Shown: positions 1 to 7,706 of the stretch, piece by piece
Position numbering within the stretch: position 1 is the stretch's first letter
Layout of the letters: every line of letters starts with the position of its first letter
Source: Actinoallomurus spadix
GTDB taxonomy: Bacteria; Actinomycetota; Actinomycetes; Streptosporangiales; Streptosporangiaceae
Assembly (NCBI RefSeq): GCF_024055725.1
Contig: NZ_JAMXMX010000023.1
Span: 1-64,000, forward strand
DNA: 64,000 bases
Reading direction: 5' to 3'
The notes under the pieces: generated by a model
What the model was told of the DNA's origin: nothing
Database searches by the model: none
What the model saw: the letters and a program-made list of their open reading frames with translations, nothing else
Position numbers and translations under genes: made by a program

Positions 1-244
1 GCGCGCGAGACCGGAGACCTCGACACCGCCCGCACCGTCTACACCGAATCCCTCCAACTCTGCCGCCGCATCCTCGACACCTACGGCGACACCCCAACCG
101 GGCTCCGCGACCTGTCCATCAGCCTCGACAGGGTCGGGGACATCGCGCGCGAGACCGGAGACCTCGACACCGCCCGCACCGTCTACACCGAATCCCTCCA
201 ACTCTGCCGCCGCATCCTCGACACCTACGGCGACACCCCAACCG
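1..244 (+). repeat. 144-bp tandem coding repeat
   Basis: Bases 1-100 and 145-244 are identical, and the period is exactly 144 bp (48 codons). The downstream 44 bp of the two units differ at only a few bases. Such nucleotide identity, including third positions, points to recent unequal crossing-over or gene conversion. The copy number upstream of the window is unknown. Confidence 0.9.
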
Positions 245-366
245 CACTGCGCGACCTGTCCATCAGCCTGGAGATGTGTGCCGAGATCGAGGAACGCTCG
301 GGGAATGCGGCCGCCGCGCGGGCGTTGCGGGAGGAGGCGGGGACCGTGCGGGAGCGGCTCGGCTGA
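1..366 (+). CDS. Tetratricopeptide-repeat protein, C-terminal end (5' truncated by window)
   Basis: The reading frame is open from base 1 and stops with TGA at 364-366, giving the last 121 residues. It consists of 48-residue helical repeats (ARETGDLDTARTVYTESLQL opens each unit) followed by a short helical tail. The unit resembles TPR repeats of large actinomycete signalling or NTPase proteins, and serves in protein-protein contacts. No catalytic domain is visible here; any lies upstream of the window. It converges on the methyltransferase, with 18 bp between the two stops. The repeat class is clear, the whole-protein function unknown. Confidence 0.75.
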   Translation, partial: ARETGDLDTARTVYTESLQLCRRILDTYGDTPTGLRDLSISLDRVGDIARETGDLDTARTVYTESLQLCRRILDTYGDTPTALRDLSISLEMCAEIEERSGNAAAARALREEAGTVRERLG

Positions 367-384
367 GCCGGGGTCGACGCGGAC

Positions 385-1212
385 CTACGGGCGGCGGGCG
401 ACGCCGGCGTACATCCAGCGGGTGCCTTCGTCGGCGCCGGGGTCGGGGCGCCACTGGGGGACCCAGACGACGCCGGGGTCGAGCAGGTCGAAGCCGTCGA
501 ACAGGGCCTCGATCTCTTTCTGCGTGCGGCTCTGGAGCCGGGCGGTGGCGTTCTTCCAGGCGCCGGTGGCCTGGTCGCCGGTCTCGGGGTGTCCCTCGGT
601 GGTGCTGTGGGACACGATCAGGAGGCTGCCGGGCGGCATCGCGTCGCGGAAGGTCGCGATGGTGGCGCGGATCTCGTCGTCGGCGGCGAAGTGCAGCACC
701 GCCAGCATGAGCACGGCGACGGGCTGGTCGAAGTCGATGAGGGACCGGGTCTTCGGGTGGGAGAGGATCGCGGCGGGGTCACGGAAATCGGCCTGGATGA
801 CGGTCGTGGTCCGGGACGGTGGCAGCAGCGCCCGCGCGTGGGCGAGGACGATCGGGTCGTTGTCGACGTAGACGACGCGGGCGCCGGCGTCGAGTGACTG
901 GGCGACCTCGTGGACGTTGCCCTGGGTGGGCAGGCCGGTGCCGAGGTCGATGAACTGCCGGATGCCGCTCTCGACGGCGAAGCGCACGGCCCGGCCGAGG
1001 AAGGCGCGGTTCTCGCGGGCGGCGCGGGGGATGTCGGGGCCGGCCTCGATGGCGATCTGGGCCGCGGCCCGGTCGGCGGCGTAGTTGTCCTTGCCGCCGA
1101 GGAAGACGTCGTAGATGCGCGCCGGGCTGGGTGTCCGTACGTCGATGCCCGGTGGGGCCTGCTCGTCGCCCGCGTCGGTCCGCTCGGTCGGCGCGTTGTC
1201 CTCGGTCGCCAC
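385..1212 (-). CDS. SAM-dependent methyltransferase, DUF574/SAV2177 family
   Basis: The 275-residue protein carries the family opening (RIYDVFLGGKDNYAADR) and a class I SAM-binding segment (FIDLGTGLPTQGNVHEVA), followed by an acidic strand end (VVYVDNDPIV) that should bind the ribose. The family (Methyltransf_19) is abundant in actinomycetes; the substrate is unknown and the enzyme probably cytoplasmic. I chose GTG at 1212 because AAGGGGG lies 8 bases upstream; a TTG at 1257 would add 15 residues without a better site. It is monocistronic and convergent with the TPR gene. Confidence 0.85.
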   Translation of the reverse strand: MATEDNAPTERTDAGDEQAPPGIDVRTPSPARIYDVFLGGKDNYAADRAAAQIAIEAGPDIPRAARENRAFLGRAVRFAVESGIRQFIDLGTGLPTQGNVHEVAQSLDAGARVVYVDNDPIVLAHARALLPPSRTTTVIQADFRDPAAILSHPKTRSLIDFDQPVAVLMLAVLHFAADDEIRATIATFRDAMPPGSLLIVSHSTTEGHPETGDQATGAWKNATARLQSRTQKEIEALFDGFDLLDPGVVWVPQWRPDPGADEGTRWMYAGVARRP

Positions 1213-1320
1213 GGCCGCCACCCCCTTGTCGGTCACCGATCGGCTCTGATCGGCCAACGAAGATCATCGTACTCGCGGGTATCTGCCGTTAGGCCAGGTT
1301 TCGGACATCTCGGACACCGC

Positions 1321-1353
1321 GACGGGCCCGGCGGCGTACGCGCCGGGCCCGTC
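1321..1353 (-). terminator. Hairpin terminator after S53 protease gene
   Basis: A perfect 13-bp inverted repeat (GACGGGCCCGGCG and its complement) encloses a 7-base loop. It lies 14 bp past the protease stop codon. There is no U-run, which is usual in high-GC actinomycetes. Confidence 0.75.
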
Positions 1354-1366
1354 GTTCGGTTCACCG

Positions 1367-2584
1367 TCAGAAGGCGCCGGTGCCGTTCGGGGTGCCCAGG
1401 CCGGTGGGGCCGTCCCAGCCGGTACGGGCCTTGCACCACTGCGACGTGGAGCAGCTGCCGTTGCTGCCCGAGGTCACGTCGAACAGCGAGCCGGAGTGGG
1501 TGTAGGGGTAGTTGTTGTCGATGCTCGCGGCGTTGCCGGCCAGGCCGTACACGCCGGCGATGATGGGCGCGGCGACGCTGGTGCCACCGAAGACCATCCA
1601 GCCGCTCTGGCCCTGGTAGGCGGTGCTGTCGTAGACGGCGACGCCGGTGCTCGGGTCGGCGACCGCGGAGACGTCGGCGACGGCGCGGCGGGAGCAGCCG
1701 GTTCCGACGCCCGACTGGCCGGACAGGGCGGTGTTGTAGGACGAGCAGCCGCTGCCCGCGCCGCTCCAGGCGGTCTCGGTCCAGCCGCGGCTGTTGCTCG
1801 CGGTCTTCAGCGAGGTGCCGCCGACGGCCGTGACGTAGCGGGAGGACGCCGGGTACTCGACGCCGTAGCCACTGTCACCGGAGCTGACGGTGATCGCCTT
1901 GCCGGGGTGGTTGTAGTAGGAGCCGTAGCTGGAGTCCGACGCGTCGGAGCCGCCGTAGCTGTTGCTGATGACGTTGGCGAGCCGGGCTGCGGTGTTCTCG
2001 GCGGCGCCGAGGTTGGCGAACGAGGCGGAGCTGGCCTCGACGAGCACGATCTTGCAGCTGGGGCAGACGGCGGAGACCATGTCGAGGTCGAGGGAGATCT
2101 CCTGCGCCCAGCCGCCGTCCGTCTTCGGGTAGGACGTGCCGCCGTTCTGGTCGACCTTCTTGAAGCAGCCGTTGGCGGTCGTGCAGGCGGGGAGCCCGTA
2201 CTGGCTGCGGTAGACGGCCAGGTCGGCCTCTGCGGTGGGCGCGTTGTAGGCGTCGACGATGGCGACGGTCTGGCCGGATCCGCCGGTGCTCGGCAGCTTG
2301 TAGGCGCTCTGCAGGTTGGCCGGGGACAGGCCGGAGGGGGCGGCGGCCGCGGCGCGGACGGCGGCGGCGCTCTTGGCGACGTCGTCGCGGACGAGGGCCT
2401 TGCAGCTCGCGAGGCCGGCGCGCGGAGTCGAGCAGGCGTGGTGGAACGGGTGCTGGACCGCGGATGCCGCGGGCGCGGCCGCGCTCGTGGCGGCGGCCGG
2501 GGCGGCGGAGGCGGGGGCGGACAGGAAGGGGACCAGGGCGAGGATCAGCCCACCCATGAGGGTCCCGGTGACGCGTCGTCGCAT
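1367..2584 (-). CDS. Secreted S53 family serine-carboxyl peptidase (sedolisin-like)
   Basis: The 405-residue preproprotein starts with a signal peptide (MRRRVTGTLMGGLILALVPF, cleavage near APASA). A short pro-region follows, then the S53 domain. The catalytic Glu/Asp pair is in WAQEISLDLD, the oxyanion Asp region in SSGDSGYG, and the nucleophile Ser in GGTSVAAP. S53 enzymes are acid-tolerant extracellular endopeptidases. The start at 2584 has GAGGAG 6 bases upstream; an in-frame start at 2689 would place 35 unrelated residues before the signal peptide. An upstream promoter and a downstream hairpin suggest a single-gene unit. Confidence 0.92.
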   Translation of the reverse strand: MRRRVTGTLMGGLILALVPFLSAPASAAPAAATSAAAPAASAVQHPFHHACSTPRAGLASCKALVRDDVAKSAAAVRAAAAAPSGLSPANLQSAYKLPSTGGSGQTVAIVDAYNAPTAEADLAVYRSQYGLPACTTANGCFKKVDQNGGTSYPKTDGGWAQEISLDLDMVSAVCPSCKIVLVEASSASFANLGAAENTAARLANVISNSYGGSDASDSSYGSYYNHPGKAITVSSGDSGYGVEYPASSRYVTAVGGTSLKTASNSRGWTETAWSGAGSGCSSYNTALSGQSGVGTGCSRRAVADVSAVADPSTGVAVYDSTAYQGQSGWMVFGGTSVAAPIIAGVYGLAGNAASIDNNYPYTHSGSLFDVTSGSNGSCSTSQWCKARTGWDGPTGLGTPNGTGAF

Positions 2585-2660
2585 GTGCTCTCCTCGGAGC
2601 GGCGGGGGGTACGACGCAGGAATCTTCACATGACGCCCAAGGACACCAAAAGACCCTAAT

Positions 2661-2689
2661 TTCATAGCATTTTCAGCAATAACTGCCAA
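2661..2689 (-). promoter_or_regulatory. Candidate sigma-70-type promoter of the S53 protease
   Basis: On the minus strand TTGGCA (2684-2689) and TATGAA (2661-2666) are separated by 17 bp, close to housekeeping -35/-10 boxes. They sit in an unusually AT-rich stretch (about 2650-2770), roughly 75 bp upstream of the protease start codon. The assignment is from sequence alone. Confidence 0.5.
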
Positions 2690-2814
2690 AAAAGTAAAGA
2701 CTACTTACAACTAAGGGCCAGGCAGAGAGCCATGACTAGGAGAGTCAAGAAGAAGACAGTAAAGCCTTGGCAAAGGCGGTCGGCGGGCCCGGCCGGACCG
2801 GCCGGACCCGCGCC

Positions 2815-3210
2815 TCACACGATCGCGGTCACCTCCACCTCGAGCAGCGCCCCGGGGACGAACAGCCGGGAGACCTCCACGGTCGTGCTGGTCGGCGGCG
2901 CGCCGGCGAAGCGCGGCACCCGCACCTCGCCGTACTCGCCGATCCGGTCCATGTCGGTGAGGAACGTCCGGATGTTCACCACGTCCCCGAGCGTCGCCCC
3001 GTGTGCGGCCAGGATCTTCTCGATCGTGTCCAGCACGTACGCGGACTGGGCTCGCATGTCGTCCTCGCCGACGAGCCGGCCCTCGCCGTCGATCGCCACC
3101 TGGCCGGACAGGACGAGCATCGTCCTGTCTCCGAGTTCGATCCGGGCGACGTGGGAGTACCGTCCGGCGGGCGGGGCCGGGACGGTGGCGGGGTTGTCGA
3201 AGGTCGTCAC
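2815..3210 (-). CDS. RidA family (YjgF/YER057c/UK114) protein
   Basis: The 131-residue protein matches the RidA fold: SGQVAIDGEGRLVGEDDM, then VLDTIEKILAAHGATLGDVV, then the terminal strand with PTSTTVEVSRLFVPGALLEV. RidA-type enzymes hydrolyse reactive enamine/imine intermediates, using an Arg-Gly-Glu motif. Here the region after NIRTFLTD has diverged (FVPGALLEVEVTAIV), so a specialised RidA subgroup is possible. The GTG start overlaps the stop of the upstream oxidoreductase as GTGA, implying translational coupling. The pair, divergent from LysR, looks like a small catabolic operon. Confidence 0.8.
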   Translation of the reverse strand: MTTFDNPATVPAPPAGRYSHVARIELGDRTMLVLSGQVAIDGEGRLVGEDDMRAQSAYVLDTIEKILAAHGATLGDVVNIRTFLTDMDRIGEYGEVRVPRFAGAPPTSTTVEVSRLFVPGALLEVEVTAIV

Positions 3211-3967
3211 TGGAGCACCTCTCGCAGGTCGGCCTCCTGGTCGGAGGCGCGCAACAGCCTGTCCCGTACGGCCTCGAGCAGGGGGGACCGCGCGACGTCC
3301 AGCGCCAGGCCGACGTCCTTGGCGGCGAGCCTCAGCGGGAAGTCGGCCCCTTCGGCGCGGAGCCGGGTGACGGCGCCGGCGAGCGGTCCGTCGGCGAGGA
3401 GGGCGAGCGGGTCTTCCACGCCGAGCCGTGCACCGAGTCCGGCCAGGTCCGCGGCGAGCGTGGCGGCTCCGATCGCGGCATTGATCAGCAGGATCTTCCG
3501 GGCGGCCCCCGCACCGAGAGCGCCGCACCGTACGACGGTGCCGAAGACGGCGAGGACGTCCGCGACCCGGTCGACGTCGCCGCCGGCCAGTACGGTCAGG
3601 GTGCCCGCGGCGGCGCGGTCGACGCTGCCCATCACCGGCGCGTCGACCACGGCGGGCACGTGCCCGGCCAGGGCCCGCACCGCCGCCGGGCCGACGGTGG
3701 ACATCTCGATGAGACAGGCGCCGGGCCGCATCGCCGGAGCGATGTCGGCGGCCACCGCGTCGAGGGCGGAGGCGTCCGCCAGCATCGTGATCACGATGTC
3801 GGCGGCGCGGACGGCCTCGGCGGGGGGGCGGCGAGGGTGGCTCCGGCCGCGCCCAGGGGCGCGGCGCGTTCGGCGGTGCGGTTCCAGACGGTCAGGTCGT
3901 GCCCGGCGGCCAGCAGGCGCCGGGCGAGGGGCGCTCCCATGCGCCCGAGTCCGAGAAAGGCGATCAC
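3207..3967 (-). pseudogene. NAD(P)-binding beta-hydroxyacid dehydrogenase-like gene with a frameshift
   Basis: The N-terminal part (from GTG 3967) has the Rossmann motif [20 protein letters not shown]. The C-terminal part has DAPVMGS and GAGAARKILLINAAIG, with the family's catalytic Lys. The two parts lie in different frames. The join is a run of seven G (3822-3828, C7 on the coding strand). One extra base would give a continuous 253-residue enzyme of normal family length. Whether this is a true mutation, phase variation or a sequencing error cannot be told here. The gene is coupled to RidA and divergent from LysR. Confidence 0.8.
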
Positions 3968-3994
3968 GGGGACGACGTTAGGAGCCGGTGAGGC

Positions 3995-4031
3995 ATTCCA
4001 CCAGCGAATGTTCCGCATGTCCGCCATGCGG
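3995..4031. promoter_or_regulatory. LysR-type operator region (two dyads)
   Basis: Within the 81-bp divergent spacer, ATTC-N7-GAAT (3995-4009) satisfies the LysR T-N11-A rule with dyad symmetry. A second perfect repeat, CCGCATG-N5-CATGCGG (4013-4031), follows immediately. The layout, an autoregulated LysR gene facing its target operon, fits a recognition site plus an activation site. Confidence 0.55.
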
Positions 4032-4048
4032 ATCTAGCATGGGTTGTC

Positions 4049-4978
4049 ATGGACACCGCTCTGCTCGTGGTCTTTCAGGAGGTGGCCCACCGGGGTTCGT
4101 TCACGGGCGCGGCGGAGGCGCTGGGCTATACCCAGTCGGCGGTCTCCCGGCAGATCGCCGTGCTGGAGGGTCAGGTGGGCGCGGCCCTGTTCGACCGTCT
4201 GCCCCGGGGAGTGCGGCTCACGGAGGAGGGCCGGTGCCTGCTGCCGCACGCCTCGGCGATCACCGAACGTCTCCGGACGGCCCGGGGTGACCTGCGCGCC
4301 TTGCGGGACCTGGCGGCCGGCCGGCTCCGGGTGGGCGCGTTCGCGACCGCCGACGCCGCGCTGGTGCCGCAGGCGATGGCGGCGTTCCGCGCCGCGTACC
4401 CGAGGGTCGCGGTGTCGCTGGTCGAGGGCCTGATCCGTGACCATGTGGCGCGGCTGGGCGCCGGCGAGCTCGACCTGGCCATCGTGGCGGCGGACGGCGA
4501 CGAGGGGTTCGAGGGGCTGCGCCTGCGTCACCTGCTCGACGATCCGATGTTCGTGGCCGTGCACCCGGACCATCGGCTGGCCGGGCGCGAGGAGGTACGG
4601 CTCGCCGAGCTGGCGGACGAGGACTGGATCGCGGGCCGTTCCCGTCCCGAGGACACGTTGATCAGCGCGGCGCCGCGTCCGGGCTTCCGGCCGCGGATCA
4701 CGTACGTCGTCGGCGAGTGGATCGCCAAGCAGGGCCTTGTCGCGGCGGGCCTGGGGGTGACGCTCATCCCGTCGCTCGCGGCGGGCGCGGCCCGGCCGGA
4801 CATCGTCCTGGTGCCGCTGCACGCCGATGACGCTCCGGTGCGCCGGGTGTACGCCGCGACACCGGCGGGCGTGACGGCGCCGGCTGCGCTGACGGCGTTC
4901 CTCGGGCTGCTCGACGAGGCGGTCGTACGGCTCCGGGAGCGCGTGCCGCGCGTGAGGGGATCGGCGACGCCACCGTGA
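4049..4978 (+). CDS. LysR-family transcriptional regulator
   Basis: The protein has 309 residues, the usual LysR length. The N-terminal winged helix-turn-helix is clear (FTGAAEALGYTQSAVSRQIA, then FDRLPRGVRLTEEGRCLLPH). The remainder is a periplasmic-binding-protein-like effector domain beginning near residue 90. It is divergently transcribed from the oxidoreductase/RidA pair, its most likely target. The effector is unknown. Start at ATG 4049; no strong Shine-Dalgarno sequence is visible. Confidence 0.92.
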   Translation: MDTALLVVFQEVAHRGSFTGAAEALGYTQSAVSRQIAVLEGQVGAALFDRLPRGVRLTEEGRCLLPHASAITERLRTARGDLRALRDLAAGRLRVGAFATADAALVPQAMAAFRAAYPRVAVSLVEGLIRDHVARLGAGELDLAIVAADGDEGFEGLRLRHLLDDPMFVAVHPDHRLAGREEVRLAELADEDWIAGRSRPEDTLISAAPRPGFRPRITYVVGEWIAKQGLVAAGLGVTLIPSLAAGAARPDIVLVPLHADDAPVRRVYAATPAGVTAPAALTAFLGLLDEAVVRLRERVPRVRGSATPP

Positions 4979-5092
4979 CCGCAACTTTCAGTGAGAGTTT
5001 CAACGACAGTGGTTCGCGTGAAAACGTCGTCACGCTGTGTCGTTCGCCGTATGGTAGAGGCCACCTGCCGGCGTCGCGCGGGAGGATGCCCC

Positions 5093-5968
5093 ATGGAGCC
5101 CTGGTTCACCCGAAGATCCGTCGGAGAGCTGCTTCCCGGAGACCACGCCTGGCTCTCCTATGCCGATCAGGAGGAGCACGACCACGTCATCGGAGCCTTC
5201 GTCCGCGACGGGCTGGCCGGCGCGGACAAGGTCATCTACATCACCGGCGACGGCCCCCGCGACCTGCCCGACCTGCGGTCGCGTTACCGGCTGGAGCCCG
5301 AGACCTACCTGCGCAGCGGGCAGCTGGCGATCCTGCCGCAGGAGGAGACCTGCCTGACCCGCGGGGTCTTCGATCCGGCGCGGATGACGACGACACTGCG
5401 CGAGGTCCTTCACCGGGCGGAGACGGAGCGGTTCCGCGGCGTCCGGGTCACGGTCGACATGACGCCGGCGTTCCGGCGGAGCGGCGGCCGCGACGCCGTC
5501 CTGGAGTGCGAGGCACGCGTGGACGCCGCGATCTCGCCGAGCACGATGGCGATCGCGATCTGCCAGGTCGACGCGCGGTCCTGTACTCCCGAGGAACTCA
5601 CCGCGCTGAAGGAGAGGCACGAGGTGCTCGTGGGCGCCGATCCGTACTTCGACGACGGGGTGCTGAGCATCACCCCCACCTTCCATCCCCGCGGCCTCCG
5701 GCTCAGCGGCGAGCTGGACGGCGCGCGGCACGCCGTGTTCGCCGAGTCGCTGCGGAAGGTCGTCGAACGGGGCGGCGAGGTGCACCTGAACCTCGCCGGC
5801 CTGCGGTTCATCGACCTGGGCGCGCTCAGCATGATGGCCGGCGCGGCGATGCACACCGGCGCGCGGGTGGTCCTCGACGATCCCGCCACCGAGCTGTCGG
5901 ACATCGTCGAACTGGTCGGCAGCAGGTTGCTGCCCTGGCTGGAGATCGGCGACGGTGAGGCCCGATGA
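5093..5968 (+). CDS. MEDS-STAS domain protein (putative anti-anti-sigma regulator)
   Basis: Residues 1-180 form a MEDS (DcmR-type sensory) domain, starting MEPWFTRRSVGELLPGDHAW. Residues 195-290 form a STAS domain. STAS proteins of the RsbV type bind anti-sigma kinases and are switched by phosphorylation of a Ser in a D-S-S/T-G loop. Here that loop reads FIDLGALS, so the usual phospho-Ser is missing. GGAGG at 5081-5085 selects ATG 5093. The stop overlaps the next start as ATGA, so it is co-translated with the MEDS-ATPase, a natural partner. Confidence 0.85.
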   Translation: MEPWFTRRSVGELLPGDHAWLSYADQEEHDHVIGAFVRDGLAGADKVIYITGDGPRDLPDLRSRYRLEPETYLRSGQLAILPQEETCLTRGVFDPARMTTTLREVLHRAETERFRGVRVTVDMTPAFRRSGGRDAVLECEARVDAAISPSTMAIAICQVDARSCTPEELTALKERHEVLVGADPYFDDGVLSITPTFHPRGLRLSGELDGARHAVFAESLRKVVERGGEVHLNLAGLRFIDLGALSMMAGAAMHTGARVVLDDPATELSDIVELVGSRLLPWLEIGDGEAR

Positions 5969-6888
5969 CGCGACTCATCCACCAGGTCCTGATGTACGAC
6001 AACGAGAAGGACATCCTGGACACGGTCGTGCCGTTCCTCCAAGAGGGACTCGGCGCGGGCGAGGCCGTGCTCACCGTCGGCACGGCCCCCAGCCTGTCCT
6101 GCCTGCGTCAGGCCCTGGGCACCGACTCCGACGCCGTCGAGTTCGCCGACTCGGCGTCCTGGTACGTCCAGCCGACGCGCACCATCGCCAACTACAGCTC
6201 GTTCATCGCCGAGAACGCCACCGCCCGGATCAGGGTGGTCGCGGAGCCGGGCTGGGCGACCGGGACGCCCGCGCAGATCTCCGAGTGGACGAGGTACGAG
6301 TCGATCATCAACGAGGCGTTCGCCGACATCAGCGCCTCGGTGCTGTGCCTGTACGACCGGCGCACCACCCACCCCGGCCTGCTCGACGGGGCGTTGCGCA
6401 CCCATCCGCAGATCGTCGAGGGGGCCTGCCCGCGCTGCAATGACGCCTATCTCGACCCGGCGACCGTGTACGCGAGTGTCGACCGTGATCCCCTGCCGCC
6501 TCCGCCGCCCGGCGCCGTACGCCTGCCGATCGACGACGCCGACCTGAGCTCGCTGCGCTCGTTCCTCGCCGGCCACGCCCGCCACCACGGCATGTCCCGC
6601 CCTCGCGTGAACGACCTGCTGGTCGCGGCGACGGAGGTGGCCACCAACGCCATCCGGCACGGCCGGCCGCCGATCGACTGCCGGCTGTGGCGGGAGGACG
6701 ACGACCTGATCGTCGAGGTGACCGACGCGGGCCACTGGCGGCCCGACCCGGTCCCCGGTTTCGTCCCGCCCGATCCCGCGTCCCTGTCGGGTTTCGGGCT
6801 GTGGGGTGTCCGCATGCTGTGCGCGCTCGTGCAGGTGCGCACCGGCCCGGCCGGCACGGCGGTGCGGCTGCACGTCCCCTGCCGTTAG
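5965..6888 (+). CDS. MEDS domain plus RsbW-like histidine kinase-type ATPase
   Basis: The 307-residue protein has a MEDS sensory domain (residues 1-175) and a GHKL ATPase domain (about 195-307). The ATPase motifs are intact: N-box EVATNAIRHG, G1 box VTDAGHW and a glycine-rich lid SGFGLWGVRM. Proteins with this layout are read as anti-sigma factors or serine kinases acting on STAS partners. The partner is likely the MEDS-STAS product encoded just upstream with a 4-bp overlap. The last 25 bp of the gene, including the stop, are repeated directly downstream. Confidence 0.88.
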   Translation: MTRLIHQVLMYDNEKDILDTVVPFLQEGLGAGEAVLTVGTAPSLSCLRQALGTDSDAVEFADSASWYVQPTRTIANYSSFIAENATARIRVVAEPGWATGTPAQISEWTRYESIINEAFADISASVLCLYDRRTTHPGLLDGALRTHPQIVEGACPRCNDAYLDPATVYASVDRDPLPPPPPGAVRLPIDDADLSSLRSFLAGHARHHGMSRPRVNDLLVAATEVATNAIRHGRPPIDCRLWREDDDLIVEVTDAGHWRPDPVPGFVPPDPASLSGFGLWGVRMLCALVQVRTGPAGTAVRLHVPCR

Positions 6889-6918
6889 CGGTCCGGCTGC
6901 ACGTCCCCTGCCGTTAGC
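6865..6918 (+). repeat. 25-bp direct repeat duplicating the 3' end of the MEDS-ATPase gene
   Basis: The 25 bases at 6865-6889, which contain the last codons and stop codon, recur exactly at 6894-6918 after a 4-bp spacer (period 29). The second copy lies outside the gene. This is the same arrangement as at 20613-20703 and 23946-24023. Confidence 0.9.
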
Positions 6919-6959
6919 AGGGCACCGTCACGGACCGCTCCCCGTCCCGCCGTGTCATC

Positions 6960-7229
6960 TCACAGGCGGGGCTCGTCCCGGAGCCCGTTGACGAGCCGCG
7001 TGGCCGGCAGGAGCCCGAGCCCCGTCGCCTGCCGGACCTCCTTGACCGCCTGGACGGTCTGGTCCTCGGCCAGCAGGGCCCGCACCCGGCCCTCCAGTTC
7101 GGCGGACAACCTCAGCGGCGGTTCCGATTTCGGCATCGGCTTCTCCCCCTTCGGTCTCGCCTTCCGGGCGGCGCCCACCACCGCCACGAGAACGACGGCC
7201 ACGATGATCACCACGGTAACGACGGTCAT
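6960..7229 (-). CDS. Small membrane-anchored protein with ribosomal L7/L12 C-terminal-like domain
   Basis: The 89-residue protein opens with one hydrophobic helix (MTVVTVVIIVAVVLVAVVGA), then a basic linker. A C-terminal segment (VQAVKEVRQATGLGLLPATR) resembles the K-x-V-R-x-x-T-G-L-G-L helix-loop-helix of bL12. On the ribosome that domain recruits translational GTPases; tethered versions exist in actinobacteria with unknown role. It is the last gene of the sigma-factor cluster, 12 bp past the anti-sigma-like gene, so co-transcription is likely. Confidence 0.7.
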   Translation of the reverse strand: MTVVTVVIIVAVVLVAVVGAARKARPKGEKPMPKSEPPLRLSAELEGRVRALLAEDQTVQAVKEVRQATGLGLLPATRLVNGLRDEPRL

Positions 7230-7241
7230 CCATGGATGGTT

Positions 7242-7706
7242 TCAGCGCCGTTCCGGCGGCCGCGGAATGGACGACGGCACGCTGGTGGGCGCCGGGCGCG
7301 GCGTATCGGTCACGGTCCGCGTCGGCCTCGGCGTCGGCCGGGCCGACGGGGGCAGGGTCGGCCGTTCCGTGACTTTTGGTACCGGGCGCGTGTTCGGCGC
7401 CCGCGTCCGCGTCGGCATCGGGGGCGGCGCGGTAGGCGACGGCGGCCCGGTCGACGCGGGAGGAGGGGCGATCGGCACGCTGTGCCGGCTGGGTTCGGCG
7501 GGGTGTTCCGGCCGGAGTAGGCCCCACGTGAGCAGGGCGATCGCCGCGACCGCGGCCGCCGCGAGCAGCATGCGCGGCCACCCGGGAACGGCCCGCGCGG
7601 GCCGCCCGGCGGTTCGCAGACGGTCGATCAGCTCACGGTCCGGCTGCACGCCCTCGGCCGCGCGCCGGTAGTGCTCGCGGAGCAGGGCGTCGAGGTCATC
7701 GCTCAT
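7242..7706 (-). CDS. Putative membrane anti-sigma factor with proline-rich exterior
   Basis: The 154-residue protein has a 45-residue cytoplasmic N-terminus rich in charged residues (MSDDLDALLREHYRRAAEGV), one transmembrane helix (LLAAAAVAAIALLTWGLL) and an exterior of Pro/Thr/Arg repeats. Its start overlaps the sigma gene by 11 bp. That position and topology are typical of anti-sigma factors paired with SigE-family ECF sigmas. No zinc-binding HxxxCxxC motif is present, so the inhibitory mode is not the ZAS type. Function is inferred from context. Confidence 0.65.
   Translation of the reverse strand: MSDDLDALLREHYRRAAEGVQPDRELIDRLRTAGRPARAVPGWPRMLLAAAAVAAIALLTWGLLRPEHPAEPSRHSVPIAPPPASTGPPSPTAPPPMPTRTRAPNTRPVPKVTERPTLPPSARPTPRPTRTVTDTPRPAPTSVPSSIPRPPERR

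Noticed and set aside
1-244. CRISPR-like direct repeats
   Set aside because: The 144-bp repeats are coding, in frame and contiguous without spacers.
3207-3794. Start of a separate 195-residue dehydrogenase at ATG 3794
   Set aside because: The protein would lack the Rossmann motif, which is present one frame away just upstream; a frameshifted single gene explains both.
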